From the NCBI RefSeq assembly GCF_025340265.1, contig NZ_CP022707.1, positions 1,178,501 through 1,242,500 on the forward strand: a DNA stretch of 64,000 nt, written 5' to 3'. This document shows, in pieces, positions 1-8,078 of this stretch; positions within the stretch are counted from its first letter, which is position 1, and every line of letters starts with the position of its first letter. This DNA is from Novosphingobium sp. 9. Its GTDB lineage: Bacteria > Pseudomonadota > Alphaproteobacteria > Sphingomonadales > Sphingomonadaceae. The notes beneath the pieces are model-generated. The model saw nothing but the letters and a program-made list of their open reading frames with translations. It was not told the origin of the DNA and made no database searches. A program made the position numbers and the translations under genes.

Positions 1-210
1 GTTGAGGCCCGCAAGGTTCTCGCCTCGGCGATCGCCAACGCGGAAAACAACCACAACCTCGACGTCGACGCTCTCGTCGTCGCCGAGGCGTCGGTCGGCA
101 AGTCGATCACCATGAAGCGTTTCCACGCTCGTGGTCGCGGCAAGTCCACCCGTATCCTCAAGCCGTTCTCGCGCCTGCGGATCGTCGTTCGCGAAGTCGA
201 GGAGGTTTGA
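1..210 (+). CDS. rplV: 50S ribosomal protein L22, C-terminal part
   Basis: The open frame enters from the left edge and stops at 208-210, so only about the last 69 residues are present. They contain the typical L22 tail: a hydrophobic helix ([13 protein letters not shown]), then the basic [14 protein letters not shown] segment of the extended hairpin that lines the exit tunnel. The stop lies 3 bases before rpsC, and the end of this gene (GGAGG at 201-205) supplies the rpsC ribosome-binding site. This is the order expected in the S10 operon (rplV-rpsC-rplP-rpmC-rpsQ). Confidence 0.95.
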   Translation, partial: VEARKVLASAIANAENNHNLDVDALVVAEASVGKSITMKRFHARGRGKSTRILKPFSRLRIVVREVEEV

Positions 211-213
211 TCC

Positions 214-909
214 ATGGGTCATAAATCTAATCCGATCGGTCTGCGTCTGCAGATCAACCGTACCTGGGACAGCCGCTGGTTCGCGGAAGGCCGGGACTAC
301 GGCAAGCTGCTTGAGGAAGACCTCAAGATCCGCAAGTTCATCATCGAGACCGTGCCGCAGGCTGCTGTCTCGAAGGTGGTCATCGAGCGTCCGGCCAAGC
401 TGTGCCGCATCTCGATCTACGCAGCTCGTCCCGGTGTGATCATCGGCAAGAAGGGCGCGGACATCGAGAAGCTGCGCAAGCAGCTCTCGGCCATGACCGG
501 CAGCGAAGTGAAGCTGAACATCGTCGAGATCCGCAAGCCGGAAGTCGACGCCAAGCTGATCGCTCAGGGCATTGCCGACCAGCTGATCCGCCGCGTCGCT
601 TTCCGCCGTGCGATGAAGCGCGCGATGCAGTCCGCCATGCGTCTGGGTGCCGAAGGCATCAAGATCATGTGCGGTGGCCGTCTCGGCGGCGCTGAAATCG
701 CCCGTGTCGAGCAGTACCGTGAAGGCCGCGTGCCGCTTCACACGCTGCGTGCGAACATCGACTATGCCGCCGCCGAAGCGCTGACCGCGTACGGCATCAT
801 CGGCATCAAGGTGTGGGTCTTCAAGGGCGAGATCCTCGGCCACGACCCGATGGCGCAGGACCGGCTGATGATGGAGGCTCAGACCTCCGGCGTCCGCCCG
901 GCGCGCTGA
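214..909 (+). CDS. rpsC: 30S ribosomal protein S3
   Basis: S3 sits at the mRNA entry channel of the small subunit. The 231-residue product starts [12 protein letters not shown], the standard bacterial S3 start, and carries a type II KH domain with the GxxG loop (IIGKKG, about residues 76-81). The C-terminal S3 domain follows ([26 protein letters not shown]). Length matches the family. The ATG is preceded by GGAGG inside the end of rplV, so translation is probably coupled to it. Confidence 0.98.
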   Translation: MGHKSNPIGLRLQINRTWDSRWFAEGRDYGKLLEEDLKIRKFIIETVPQAAVSKVVIERPAKLCRISIYAARPGVIIGKKGADIEKLRKQLSAMTGSEVKLNIVEIRKPEVDAKLIAQGIADQLIRRVAFRRAMKRAMQSAMRLGAEGIKIMCGGRLGGAEIARVEQYREGRVPLHTLRANIDYAAAEALTAYGIIGIKVWVFKGEILGHDPMAQDRLMMEAQTSGVRPAR

Positions 910-931
910 GGCTTAGGATAGAGTAAGCACC

Positions 932-1363
932 ATGCTGCAACCGAAAAAGACCAAGTTCCGCAAGGCTTTCAAGGGCAGGATCAAGGGCGATGCCAAGGGT
1001 GGCACCGACCTGAACTTCGGCTCCTACGGCCTCAAGGCTCTCGAGCCGGAGCGTATCACCGCCCGCCAGATCGAAGCGGCTCGCCGCGCGATCACGCGTC
1101 ACCTCAAGCGCCAGGGTCGTCTCTGGATCCGCGTCTTCCCGGACGTGCCGGTTTCGAAGAAGCCTGCCGAAGTCCGTCAGGGTAAGGGCAAGGGTTCGGT
1201 CGAATACTGGGCGGCCCGCGTCAAGCCCGGCCGTATCCTGTTCGAAGTCGACGGCGTTGCCGGCCCGCTCGCAGCCGAGGCATTCAGCCGCGCTGCGATG
1301 AAGCTGCCGATCAAGACCAAGGTTGTTGCCCGTCTCGGCGACACCTCGCACCTGGAGGCCTAA
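932..1363 (+). CDS. rplP: 50S ribosomal protein L16
   Basis: L16 binds near the A-site and the peptidyl-transferase centre of the large subunit. The 143-residue product begins [15 protein letters not shown] and contains the conserved [19 protein letters not shown] and [10 protein letters not shown] segments, the latter covering the loop that reaches toward tRNA. Length and start match the family. It lies 22 bases after rpsC and 3 bases before rpmC in the S10 operon. Confidence 0.98.
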   Translation: MLQPKKTKFRKAFKGRIKGDAKGGTDLNFGSYGLKALEPERITARQIEAARRAITRHLKRQGRLWIRVFPDVPVSKKPAEVRQGKGKGSVEYWAARVKPGRILFEVDGVAGPLAAEAFSRAAMKLPIKTKVVARLGDTSHLEA

Positions 1364-1366
1364 GAC

Positions 1367-1567
1367 ATGGCTGACAAGACCGAAGATCTGCGCGCCAAGA
1401 CCGACGACCAGCTCACCGCTGACCTCGTTGATCTCAAGCGCGAACAGCTCAACCTGCGCTTCCAGGCTGCAACCAACCAGCTTGAGCGTCCTGCTCGCGT
1501 CAAGGAAGTGCGTCGCGATATCGCGCGCATCAAGACGCTCCAGGCCGAACGCGCAGCTAAGGCTTAA
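1367..1567 (+). CDS. rpmC: 50S ribosomal protein L29
   Basis: L29 is a small two-helix hairpin protein on the solvent side of the large subunit near the tunnel exit. The 66-residue product shows the typical pattern: [14 protein letters not shown] first helix, [19 protein letters not shown] second segment, then [13 protein letters not shown]. Three bases separate it from rplP and 11 from rpsQ, so it is cotranscribed. Confidence 0.97.
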   Translation: MADKTEDLRAKTDDQLTADLVDLKREQLNLRFQAATNQLERPARVKEVRRDIARIKTLQAERAAKA

Positions 1568-1578
1568 GGAGACCACCG

Positions 1579-1848
1579 ATGCCCAAGCGTATCCTGATCG
1601 GGACGGTTGTTTCCGACAAGACCGACAAGACTGTTACCGTGCTCGTCGAGCGTAAGGTGAAGCACCCCCTCTACGGGAAGATCATCCGCCGCTCGAAGAA
1701 GTACCACGCCCACGACGAGGACAACGCCTTCAAGACCGGCGAGCGCGTCCGGATCGAGGAGACGAAGCCCTTCTCGAAGACCAAGACCTGGAAGGTTCTT
1801 GACCGTCTTCAGGCGAGCAAGGGAACGGCGCTCGAAGCCGAGGTCTAA
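1579..1848 (+). CDS. rpsQ: 30S ribosomal protein S17
   Basis: S17 is an OB-fold primary 16S rRNA-binding protein. The 89-residue product begins [27 protein letters not shown] and includes the family signature [16 protein letters not shown]. It is the last gene before a 161-base gap. In E. coli the S10 operon also ends after rpsQ, so this gene probably closes the S10 transcription unit here too. Confidence 0.98.
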   Translation: MPKRILIGTVVSDKTDKTVTVLVERKVKHPLYGKIIRRSKKYHAHDEDNAFKTGERVRIEETKPFSKTKTWKVLDRLQASKGTALEAEV

Positions 1849-1882
1849 GACCTCGGCCCAGGGCCTTCGTGACGTGAGTTGA

Positions 1883-1992
1883 CCTTGGCAGATAAATGCG
1901 GCAAAGGGCCGCCTTCGCCTGCCAAGGCGACTCGGGCCTCTTCGGGGGCCTGTATTTTTAGGAACTGCCGGACTGGTTCCGGCAAGCCAGTT
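1883..1992 (+). promoter_or_regulatory. Structured S10/spc operon boundary with terminator-like hairpin
   Basis: Three stem-loops lie between rpsQ and rplN. (1) A perfect 9-bp pair: CCTTGGCAG at 1883-1891 with CTGCCAAGG at 1919-1927. (2) A terminator-like hairpin at 1933-1952 with loop TTCG, followed by TATTTTTA at 1953-1960. (3) A perfect 7-bp stem, TGCCGGA at 1966-1972 with TCCGGCA at 1978-1984; the AACTG/CAGTT pair at 1963-1967/1988-1992 overlaps and competes with it. The position equals the classical S10-to-spc boundary, so partial termination or a leader for the spc genes is likely. Function is inferred. Confidence 0.6.
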
Positions 1993-2009
1993 GAGAAGGA
2001 CTCGGATCC

Positions 2010-2378
2010 ATGATCCAGATGCAATCCAATCTCGACGTCGCGGACAACAGCGGCGCAAAGCGCGTCCAGTGCATCAAGGTGCTGGGTGGCTCGAAGCGTC
2101 GTTTCGCGGGCGTCGGCGACATCATCGTGGTGTCGATCAAGGAGGCGCAGCCCCGCGCTCGCGTCAAGAAGGGCGACGTTCACCGTGCGGTGATCGTGCG
2201 TACCCGCAAGGACGTGCGTCGCGCTGACGGCAGCGTCATCCGCTTCGACAGCAATGCTGCGGTTCTCGTGAACAAGAACGAAGAGCCCATCGGCACCCGT
2301 ATCTTCGGCCCCGTCGTGCGCGAACTGCGCGGTCGCGGTTTCATGAAGATCATCTCGCTCGCGCCGGAGGTGCTGTAA
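2010..2378 (+). CDS. rplN: 50S ribosomal protein L14
   Basis: L14 lies at the subunit interface next to L19 and forms part of an intersubunit bridge. The 122-residue product starts [27 protein letters not shown] and ends with the family's GPVVRELR ... [10 protein letters not shown]. It is the first gene of the spc block after the structured gap; GAGAAGGA lies upstream of the ATG. The stop overlaps the rplX start (TAATG). Confidence 0.98.
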   Translation: MIQMQSNLDVADNSGAKRVQCIKVLGGSKRRFAGVGDIIVVSIKEAQPRARVKKGDVHRAVIVRTRKDVRRADGSVIRFDSNAAVLVNKNEEPIGTRIFGPVVRELRGRGFMKIISLAPEVL

Positions 2379-2695
2379 TGGCTGCCGCGAAGATCAAGAA
2401 GGGTGACCAGGTCGTCGTCCTGTCCGGCAAGGACAAGGGCCGTACCGGCGCCGTGCTGCAGGTTCTCCCCAAGGATGGCAAGGTCATCGTTGAGGGCGTG
2501 AACGTTGCGACCAAGCACCGCAAGCCCACCCAGCAGAACCCGCAGGGCGGCATCGACCGCGTCGCGGCCCCGATGGCGATCAGCAAGGTTGCCGTTGCCA
2601 CCAAGGACGGCAAGCCGACCCGCGTTCGTTTCGAAGTGCAGGATGGCAAGAAGGTCCGCGTGGCCGTGAAGTCCGGAGAGACGATCGATGGCTGA
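2378..2695 (+). CDS. rplX: 50S ribosomal protein L24
   Basis: L24 is an early assembly initiator of the large subunit. The 105-residue product has the KOW motif near its N-terminus ([38 protein letters not shown]), then the conserved [13 protein letters not shown] segment. Start and stop overlap both neighbours: TAATG with rplN and an 8-base overlap with rplE. This indicates tight translational coupling. Confidence 0.98.
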   Translation: MAAAKIKKGDQVVVLSGKDKGRTGAVLQVLPKDGKVIVEGVNVATKHRKPTQQNPQGGIDRVAAPMAISKVAVATKDGKPTRVRFEVQDGKKVRVAVKSGETIDG

Positions 2696-3269
2696 CAAGT
2701 ACACTCCGCGTCTGCGCTCGAAGTACGACGCTGAAATCGCGAAGGCGATGACCGAGAAGTTCGGTTACACGAACGTGATGGAAGTGCCCAAGATCGAGAA
2801 GATCACGCTCAACATGGGCGTCGGTGAGGCCAGCCAGGACAAGAAGAAGGTCCAGACTGCCGCTGCCGAGATGGAAGCCATCGCCGGTCAGAAGCCCGTC
2901 ATCACCAAGGCCCGCAAGTCGATCGCCCAGTTCAAGCTGCGCGAAGGCATGCCGATCGGCTGCAAGGTGACGCTGCGTCGCGAGCGTATGTACGAATTCC
3001 TGGATCGTCTCGTCACGATCGCGATGCCCCGCATCCGCGACTTCCGTGGCCTGAACCCGAAGTCGTTCGACGGTCGTGGCAACTACGCGATGGGTCTCAA
3101 GGAGCAGATCATCTTCCCGGAGATCAGCTACGACAAGATCGAAAAGGTGCGTGGCATGGACATCATCGTCACCACCACTGCGAAGACCGACGAGGAAGCG
3201 CGCGAGCTGCTTCGTCTGTTCGGTTTCCCGTTCCCGGCCGATGCGTCGGAACAGAAGGAAGCGGCGTGA
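2688..3269 (+). CDS. rplE: 50S ribosomal protein L5
   Basis: L5 binds 5S rRNA in the central protuberance. The 193-residue product contains the family motifs [36 protein letters not shown] and the [16 protein letters not shown] loop. Length is slightly above the usual 179-185 owing to a short charged tail (ASEQKEAA). It overlaps rplX by 8 bases and precedes rpsN by 26. Confidence 0.98.
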   Translation: MADKYTPRLRSKYDAEIAKAMTEKFGYTNVMEVPKIEKITLNMGVGEASQDKKKVQTAAAEMEAIAGQKPVITKARKSIAQFKLREGMPIGCKVTLRRERMYEFLDRLVTIAMPRIRDFRGLNPKSFDGRGNYAMGLKEQIIFPEISYDKIEKVRGMDIIVTTTAKTDEEARELLRLFGFPFPADASEQKEAA

Positions 3270-3295
3270 GCCGCTGAGGAAGAGAGCTTAAGTCC

Positions 3296-3601
3296 ATGGC
3301 GAAACTGAGTTCCGTGAACAAGAACGAGCGCCGCAAGCAGCTCGTTCAGAAGTATGCAGGCAAGTACGCGCGCCTGAAGGCAATTGCCGATGACGAATCG
3401 CTCGACGAAACCGAGCGTCTCATCGCCCGCCTGAAGCTGGCCGAGATCCCCCGCAACGGTAACCCCACCCGGGTTCGCAACCGTTGCGCCACGACCGGTC
3501 GTCCGCGCGGTTACTACCGCAAGTTCGGTCTGTGCCGCGTCGAGCTGCGTGATCTTGCCAACAAGGGCATGATCCCCGGCGTGACCAAGTCGAGCTGGTA
3601 A
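3296..3601 (+). CDS. rpsN: 30S ribosomal protein S14, zinc-free type
   Basis: S14 is a late-assembling protein of the small-subunit head. The product is 101 residues, the long form without the CxxC zinc motif, which is normal in proteobacteria. It ends with the signature [41 protein letters not shown] (about residues 61-101). It lies between rplE and rpsH as usual for the spc operon. Confidence 0.98.
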   Translation: MAKLSSVNKNERRKQLVQKYAGKYARLKAIADDESLDETERLIARLKLAEIPRNGNPTRVRNRCATTGRPRGYYRKFGLCRVELRDLANKGMIPGVTKSSW

Positions 3602-3614
3602 GGGATACCCGAAA

Positions 3615-4010
3615 ATGGCTATGACCGATCCCCTGGGTGATATGCTCACCCGCATCCGCAACGGCCAGCGTGCAAAGAAGGACTCCGTCCTTTCGCCGGC
3701 CTCCAAGCTTCGTGCCCGCGTGCTCGAAGTGCTCCAGCGCGAAGGCTACATCCGTGGCTTCAGCGACGACGCGACCGGCGCTCACCCGCAGCTTCGCATC
3801 GAGCTGAAGTACTTCGAGGGCGAGCCCGCGATCAAGCACATCGCGCGCGTTTCGAAGCCGGGCCGCCGCGTCTATTCGGGCTCGAAGGAGCTTCCGATCG
3901 TGCGCAACGGTCTGGGCATCACCATCGTTTCGACGCCCCGTGGCGTGCTCTCGGACGCCGAGGCCCGCACCCACAACGTGGGCGGCGAAGTGCTCGCGGA
4001 GGTGTTCTGA
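3615..4010 (+). CDS. rpsH: 30S ribosomal protein S8
   Basis: S8 binds the central domain of 16S rRNA; in E. coli it also represses the spc operon by binding its mRNA. The 131-residue product starts [18 protein letters not shown] and ends with the conserved [19 protein letters not shown] ... [11 protein letters not shown]. The stop overlaps the rplF start (TGATG), so the two are coupled. I did not find a clear S8 mRNA target by eye. Confidence 0.98.
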   Translation: MAMTDPLGDMLTRIRNGQRAKKDSVLSPASKLRARVLEVLQREGYIRGFSDDATGAHPQLRIELKYFEGEPAIKHIARVSKPGRRVYSGSKELPIVRNGLGITIVSTPRGVLSDAEARTHNVGGEVLAEVF

Positions 4011-4543
4011 TGAGCCGCATTGGCAAAAAGCCGGTGGCCGTGCCTGCTGGCGTAACCGCCAGCATCGCTGACGGCAACCTGACCGTGAAGGGCCCCAAGG
4101 GCGCCCTCAGCATCGGTCTGTCGAACCTCGTGACCTACACCGTCGAAGACGGTTCGGTCGCCGTGCAGCCGGTGAACCAGTCGAAGGCTGCGCGCAGCCA
4201 CTGGGGCATGCAGCGCACGCTCGTCTCGAACCTGGTGGAAGGCGTGACCAACGGCTTCTCGAAGGTCCTCGAGATCAAGGGCGTCGGCTACCGCGCCGCA
4301 GCGCAGGGCAAGAACCTGAAGCTGCAGCTCGGCTACTCGCACGATGTCGACATCGCCGTGCCGGAAGGCATCGAAGTCAAGACCCCGGACAACACCACGG
4401 TGGAGATCTCGGGTATCGACAAGCAGAAGGTCGGCCAGCTCGCGGCCGAGATTCGTCGCTGGCGCAAGCCCGAGCCCTACAAGGGCAAGGGTATCGCCTA
4501 TCGCGGCGAGTACATCTTCCGCAAGGAAGGGAAGAAGAAGTAA
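4010..4543 (+). CDS. rplF: 50S ribosomal protein L6
   Basis: L6 lies at the base of the factor-binding stalk. The 177-residue product has the two duplicated L6 domains and the signature [23 protein letters not shown] at its C-terminus (about residues 154-176). It starts [15 protein letters not shown]. Start overlaps rpsH and stop overlaps rplR (TAATG), an arrangement seen throughout this operon. Confidence 0.98.
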   Translation: MSRIGKKPVAVPAGVTASIADGNLTVKGPKGALSIGLSNLVTYTVEDGSVAVQPVNQSKAARSHWGMQRTLVSNLVEGVTNGFSKVLEIKGVGYRAAAQGKNLKLQLGYSHDVDIAVPEGIEVKTPDNTTVEISGIDKQKVGQLAAEIRRWRKPEPYKGKGIAYRGEYIFRKEGKKK

Positions 4544-4881
4544 TGGCAAAGCTGTCCCTCTTCGCGCGTCGTCGCCGTCGCGTCCGTACCGCCCTGCGCG
4601 CCCGCGCCGGTGGTCGTCCCCGCCTTTCGGTGCACCGCACCGGTCGCCACATCTACGCGCAGATCATCGACGATGCCCAGGGCCACACTGTGGCTGCCGC
4701 CAACACGCTTGGCGCCAAGGGCACCGACACCGATGCAGCTGTGCGCGTCGGCAAGGAACTGGCCGAGGCTGCTCAGAAGGCAGGCATCACCTCGGTCGTG
4801 TTCGACCGCGGTGGCTTCCTGTACCATGGCCGCGTCAAGGCGCTGGCCGATGCCGCCCGTGAAGCCGGGCTGGAGTTCTGA
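4543..4881 (+). CDS. rplR: 50S ribosomal protein L18
   Basis: L18 binds 5S rRNA with L5 and L25 in the central protuberance. The 112-residue product shows [19 protein letters not shown], the [14 protein letters not shown] strand and the closing [25 protein letters not shown] signature. Length is close to the usual 117. It overlaps rplF by one base and is 2 bases from rpsE. Confidence 0.97.
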   Translation: MAKLSLFARRRRRVRTALRARAGGRPRLSVHRTGRHIYAQIIDDAQGHTVAAANTLGAKGTDTDAAVRVGKELAEAAQKAGITSVVFDRGGFLYHGRVKALADAAREAGLEF

Positions 4882-4883
4882 TC

Positions 4884-5630
4884 ATGGCTGACGAAAACAC
4901 CAACGAAACGCCGATCGTGGCGGAAACCCCCCAGGCCACCGAGGCCACCGAAGCACGCGGCGACAACGCCCGTGGCGGTGAGCGCGGCGGTCGCGGCGGT
5001 CGTGGTCGCGGCAATGATCGTGGCGGTGAGCGCGGTGGCCGTGGCGGCCGCCGTGACGACCGTCGCGGTGGTCGTCGTGACGAGGAAGAGCAGGGCGAGG
5101 AGCTCATCGAGAAGCTCGTCCACATCAACCGCGTCAGCAAGACCGTCAAGGGCGGCAAGCGCTTCGGTTTCGCAGCGCTCGTCGTTGTCGGCGACGGCAA
5201 GGGTCGCGTAGGCTTCGGTCACTCGAAGGCTCGCGAAGTGCCTGAGGCGATCAGCAAGGCAACCGCTTCGGCCAAGAAGAAGATGATCCGCGTCGCGCTG
5301 AAGGAGGGTCGTACCCTCCATCACGACGGCAAGGGCCACTTCGGTGCCGGCAAGGTGAACGTGCGTACGGCGCCTGCCGGTACGGGCATCATCGCCGGTG
5401 GTCCGATGCGCGCGGTGTTCGAGAGCCTGGGCGTCCACGACGTCGTGACCAAGTCGGTCGGCACCTCGAACCCGTACAACATGATCCGCGCCACCTTCGA
5501 CGCGCTGCAGGACCAGACTTCGCCGAAGTCGGTCGCACAGCGTCGTGGCAAGAAGGTCGCTGACCTGCTTGGTCGCGGTGGTGCAACCGAAGCAGAGGCC
5601 GAGGCCGCTGCCGAAGCCATCGCGGAGTAA
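4884..5630 (+). CDS. rpsE: 30S ribosomal protein S5 with Arg/Gly-rich N-terminal extension
   Basis: S5 contributes to decoding accuracy and mRNA helicase activity at the entry channel. The core begins around residue 74 ([20 protein letters not shown]) with the double-stranded-RNA-binding S5 domain ([21 protein letters not shown]), then the C-terminal domain. At 248 residues it is about 80 longer than E. coli S5. Residues 1-20 are acidic/polar; residues 25-66 are an RGG/RGR/DDR low-complexity tract with roughly 20 Arg and 15 Gly, and a short Ala/Glu tail follows the core. The extension is in frame with a normal start two bases after rplR, so it is not an annotation artefact. Confidence 0.97.
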   Translation: MADENTNETPIVAETPQATEATEARGDNARGGERGGRGGRGRGNDRGGERGGRGGRRDDRRGGRRDEEEQGEELIEKLVHINRVSKTVKGGKRFGFAALVVVGDGKGRVGFGHSKAREVPEAISKATASAKKKMIRVALKEGRTLHHDGKGHFGAGKVNVRTAPAGTGIIAGGPMRAVFESLGVHDVVTKSVGTSNPYNMIRATFDALQDQTSPKSVAQRRGKKVADLLGRGGATEAEAEAAAEAIAE

Positions 5631-5635
5631 GCATC

Positions 5636-5812
5636 ATGGCGAAGATCAAGATCAAGCAGATCGGTTCGCCGATCCGTCGTCCCGAGAGCCAGAAGAAGAT
5701 CCTGATCGGTCTGGGCCTTGGCAAGATGCACCGTGTCGTCGAACTCGAGGACACTGCTGAAGTTCGTGGCGCGATTGCCAAGCTTCCGCACATGGTCGCC
5801 ATCGTCGACTGA
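5636..5812 (+). CDS. rpmD: 50S ribosomal protein L30
   Basis: L30 is a small large-subunit protein. Translation from ATG 5636 gives 58 residues starting [19 protein letters not shown], with the family signature [17 protein letters not shown] and the ending [10 protein letters not shown]. It starts 5 bases after the rpsE stop. In most genomes rplO would follow directly; here a terminator and an unrelated gene come first. Confidence 0.95.
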   Translation: MAKIKIKQIGSPIRRPESQKKILIGLGLGKMHRVVELEDTAEVRGAIAKLPHMVAIVD

Positions 5813-5818
5813 TCGGTC

Positions 5819-5839
5819 CGGAATGTCGATGACATTCCG
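5819..5839 (+). repeat. Perfect hairpin just after rpmD
   Basis: CGGAATGTC at 5819-5827 pairs with GACATTCCG at 5831-5839 around a GAT loop. There is no T-run after it, so it looks like an mRNA-stabilising or pause stem rather than a terminator. The true terminator lies 15 bases further on. Confidence 0.5.
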
Positions 5840-5854
5840 ATGCTGACATGAACA

Positions 5855-5884
5855 AAGCCCCGGTGGAAACGCCGGGGCTTTTTC
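5855..5884 (+). terminator. Rho-independent terminator after rpmD
   Basis: AAGCCCCGG (5855-5863) and CCGGGGCTT (5872-5880) form a perfect 9-bp GC-rich stem with loop TGGAAACG, followed by TTT. It falls inside the usual spc operon, before the inserted ankyrin lipoprotein and rplO. It implies that rplO needs its own promoter or read-through. Confidence 0.85.
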
Positions 5885-6069
5885 GTATGCGTTGCGAGCG
5901 GGCGTGGCAGCGCTCACGAGATCGCCCTTGCGGCGCTTGCGGATCGGGGCATCCGTTTGAAACGCAGAGGAAGTCTGCGATTCTCGCATTTTCCGCCTTG
6001 AGGGTTGTTTCCAAGCTGCCGGAAAATGCTCTAAGGCGCCGTTTCCCCCTTTTTCTCTGGAGTCTGTGA

Positions 6070-7257
6070 GTGGCCAAACGCCTCGGATCGATCCTTGCCC
6101 TTGGTGCTGCGCTGGCGGCGCTGAGCGCGTGCGGCCAGAAAGAAACGCAGGTCGATCAGGTGGAGGGGGCACCGGTCGACATCCACGCAAGCTGCGTCGA
6201 TCCGATGTCGGATCCCCTGGTGCTGGCTGCCCGGCAACGTATGGACGACGCCTTGCGCGTCGAACTGCGGCAGGGCGCTGTCGATGCCGCGAAGGAAGCG
6301 GACAAGGCGCTTGCTGCGGGCGATTTCCGTTTGGTGGCGAGTATCGGTGAGGGTGGTGTCTCGACCGAGGATTTCGGGGCCGAATGCCGCGTCGGCGACC
6401 GCCTCGATCAGCGCATGACGCGGGTGATCGCGTATCACGACACGGACGACAAGCTGGAAGGCTACGCGCCTGCCGGTGCGCTGTCGAAATTCGGGCACGC
6501 CTATAACGAGGCGATGCTGGACGATCCGCGCTATCCTTATCGCGACGTCTGCCGCAGCGTGAAGACCGCGCCCGTGGAGGAGCCGACCCCCGGTGCGGAG
6601 CTGCCGCATCGTTACGGCTTCAGCTATTTCGCACGGACCTCCGGCGCTCTGAGCGCGGCACAGGCGGCGCGTCGTGGTGATCTCGGCGCACTCTCGCAGG
6701 CCGTGGCCCGCGATCCGAAATCGCTGGACCGGCCCGATCTCTTCGGGCTCACGCCGCTCGCCTGGGCCGTGGCCTATCGCGAGCGCGATGCAGCGGAATG
6801 GCTGCTCGATCACAAGGCCAGTCCGGCGGGGCCGGGGTGTCACACGATTCTCGATCACATATCGCCGATGCAGGTCGCCCGTGCGATCCACTGGCGGGCC
6901 ATGGTGACCCGGATGCGGCCGCTCGTCTCGGTCGAGGACTTCAACGACCTTCGAGAAGCGCCGCGCGTGAGCGACGCGGACATCTCGGATTTCAATCACG
7001 GTCTGACCGAACTCAACGAGAAGTACCGCAAGGTCTTCAACAAGCGATACCTGACGCGCCATCACCTGATCATCTCGCTCGACGATACCGGCAAGCAGTT
7101 GTCGTGCCGATTCGAGCCGGCGACCTCGCAGCCCGGATACGATGCCGGCATGTGTGAGCTTGGCGCCGATGTGCTGCACTGGCGCCCGGCCCGCAGCGCT
7201 TACGGCACCGCGATTCCCGAGGATGCATCGCTGCTGGTGGGTGTCAGGGGCGAATGA
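6070..7257 (+). CDS. Ankyrin-repeat lipoprotein inserted in the spc operon
   Basis: A 395-residue predicted lipoprotein. The GTG start gives a signal peptide MAKRLGSILALGAALAALSAC with a lipobox (LSAC, Cys21), so the protein is probably membrane-anchored in the periplasm. Residues around 195-260 contain at least one recognisable ankyrin unit (AARRGDLGALSQAVARDP ... DLFGLTPLAWAVAYRERDAAEWLLDHKASP). The C-terminal 130 residues match no family I know and contain a late Cys pair. The gene lies between the rpmD terminator and rplO, where a ribosomal operon normally continues without interruption. The GTG follows an earlier in-phase GTG at 6066-6068 out of frame, so the start is fairly clear, but its Shine-Dalgarno (CTGGAG) is modest. 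Function unknown; ankyrin units suggest protein binding. Confidence 0.75.
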   Translation: MAKRLGSILALGAALAALSACGQKETQVDQVEGAPVDIHASCVDPMSDPLVLAARQRMDDALRVELRQGAVDAAKEADKALAAGDFRLVASIGEGGVSTEDFGAECRVGDRLDQRMTRVIAYHDTDDKLEGYAPAGALSKFGHAYNEAMLDDPRYPYRDVCRSVKTAPVEEPTPGAELPHRYGFSYFARTSGALSAAQAARRGDLGALSQAVARDPKSLDRPDLFGLTPLAWAVAYRERDAAEWLLDHKASPAGPGCHTILDHISPMQVARAIHWRAMVTRMRPLVSVEDFNDLREAPRVSDADISDFNHGLTELNEKYRKVFNKRYLTRHHLIISLDDTGKQLSCRFEPATSQPGYDAGMCELGADVLHWRPARSAYGTAIPEDASLLVGVRGE

Positions 7258-7356
7258 CCGCAGGATACCGTGCGAAAGAGGGGTGACAGGCAGGGCGCTT
7301 TCCGTTAGGGGCGCCGCTTCCTATCAGCGCGTAACAAGCGAAAGCGAGTGCACAAC

Positions 7357-7836
7357 ATGAAACTGAATGAACTTCGCGACAACGCCGGTGCCCGTCACCG
7401 CCGCATGCGTATCGGCCGTGGTATCGGTTCGGGCAAGGGCAAGACCGGTGGTCGCGGCCAGAAGGGTGCCAAGGCACGCTCGGGCGTTTCGATCAACGGC
7501 TTCGAGGGCGGCCAGATGCCGCTCCACATGCGTATCCCGAAGCGCGGCTTCACCAACGCCAAGTTCCGCAAGGACTACGCCGAAGTGAACCTCGGCGCGA
7601 TCCAGAAGGCCGTGGACGCGGGCAAGCTCGATGTCGCTGCAACCATCGATCATGCCGCTCTGCAGGCTGCCGGTCTTGCCCGTGGCGGCAAGGACGGCGT
7701 GCGTCTGCTCGGCAAGGGCGAGCTGACCGCCAAGATCACCTTCAACGTCGCCGGTGCCTCGAAGGGCGCTGTCGAAGCTGTCGAGAAGGTCGGCGGTTCG
7801 GTGATCCTTCCCGCCAAGGAAGCCGTCGAGGCCTGA
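7357..7836 (+). CDS. rplO: 50S ribosomal protein L15
   Basis: L15 is an early-assembly protein of the large subunit. From ATG 7357 the product is 159 residues and begins [37 protein letters not shown], the classical L15 start with its basic, glycine-rich RNA-binding arm. It ends with a globular domain. A GTG 9 bases upstream is in frame but the family start is MKLNEL, so I chose the ATG. It is separated from rpmD by the ankyrin gene and followed by a terminator. Confidence 0.96.
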   Translation: MKLNELRDNAGARHRRMRIGRGIGSGKGKTGGRGQKGAKARSGVSINGFEGGQMPLHMRIPKRGFTNAKFRKDYAEVNLGAIQKAVDAGKLDVAATIDHAALQAAGLARGGKDGVRLLGKGELTAKITFNVAGASKGAVEAVEKVGGSVILPAKEAVEA

Positions 7837-7874
7837 GCCTCGTCGTCGCGTCCTTCGCGATGATCTGAACGCGA

Positions 7875-7908
7875 AAGGGCGGGGCGCTACAGGCGCTTCG
7901 CCCTTTTT
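7875..7908 (+). terminator. Rho-independent terminator after rplO
   Basis: Bases 7875-7886 (AAGGGCGGGGCG) pair with 7894-7905 (CGCTTCGCCCTT) as a 12-bp stem with two G-T pairs, loop CTACAGG, then a T-run to 7908. It separates rplO from secY. Confidence 0.85.
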
Positions 7909-7952
7909 CATGTGTCCTTCGTGCCGCTGCGGGGTGGACAATTTGGCCTAGT

Positions 7953-7977
7953 TGCATTTCGGGGCTTCCCGAATGCA
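7953..7977 (+). promoter_or_regulatory. Leader stem-loop upstream of secY
   Basis: TGCATTTCGGG at 7953-7963 pairs with CCCGAATGCA at 7968-7977 with one bulged T and a GCTT loop. It lies about 100 bases before the secY start, after the rplO terminator, so it probably belongs to a secY leader. No T-run follows. Function unknown. Confidence 0.4.
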
Positions 7978-8078
7978 GGACAGGCGCCATATTGCCTCTT
8001 CGTTACCGGGGTTCGACAAGGCAGGCAGCAGCCGCTAAGGCCGAATCCGAAGAGATTTATTCAAGGCTTCCCATCGTC

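Noticed and set aside
7992..8078. Upstream extension of secY from TTG 7992
   Set aside because: It adds 29 residues with no similarity to SecY; the ATG at 8079 gives the expected start.
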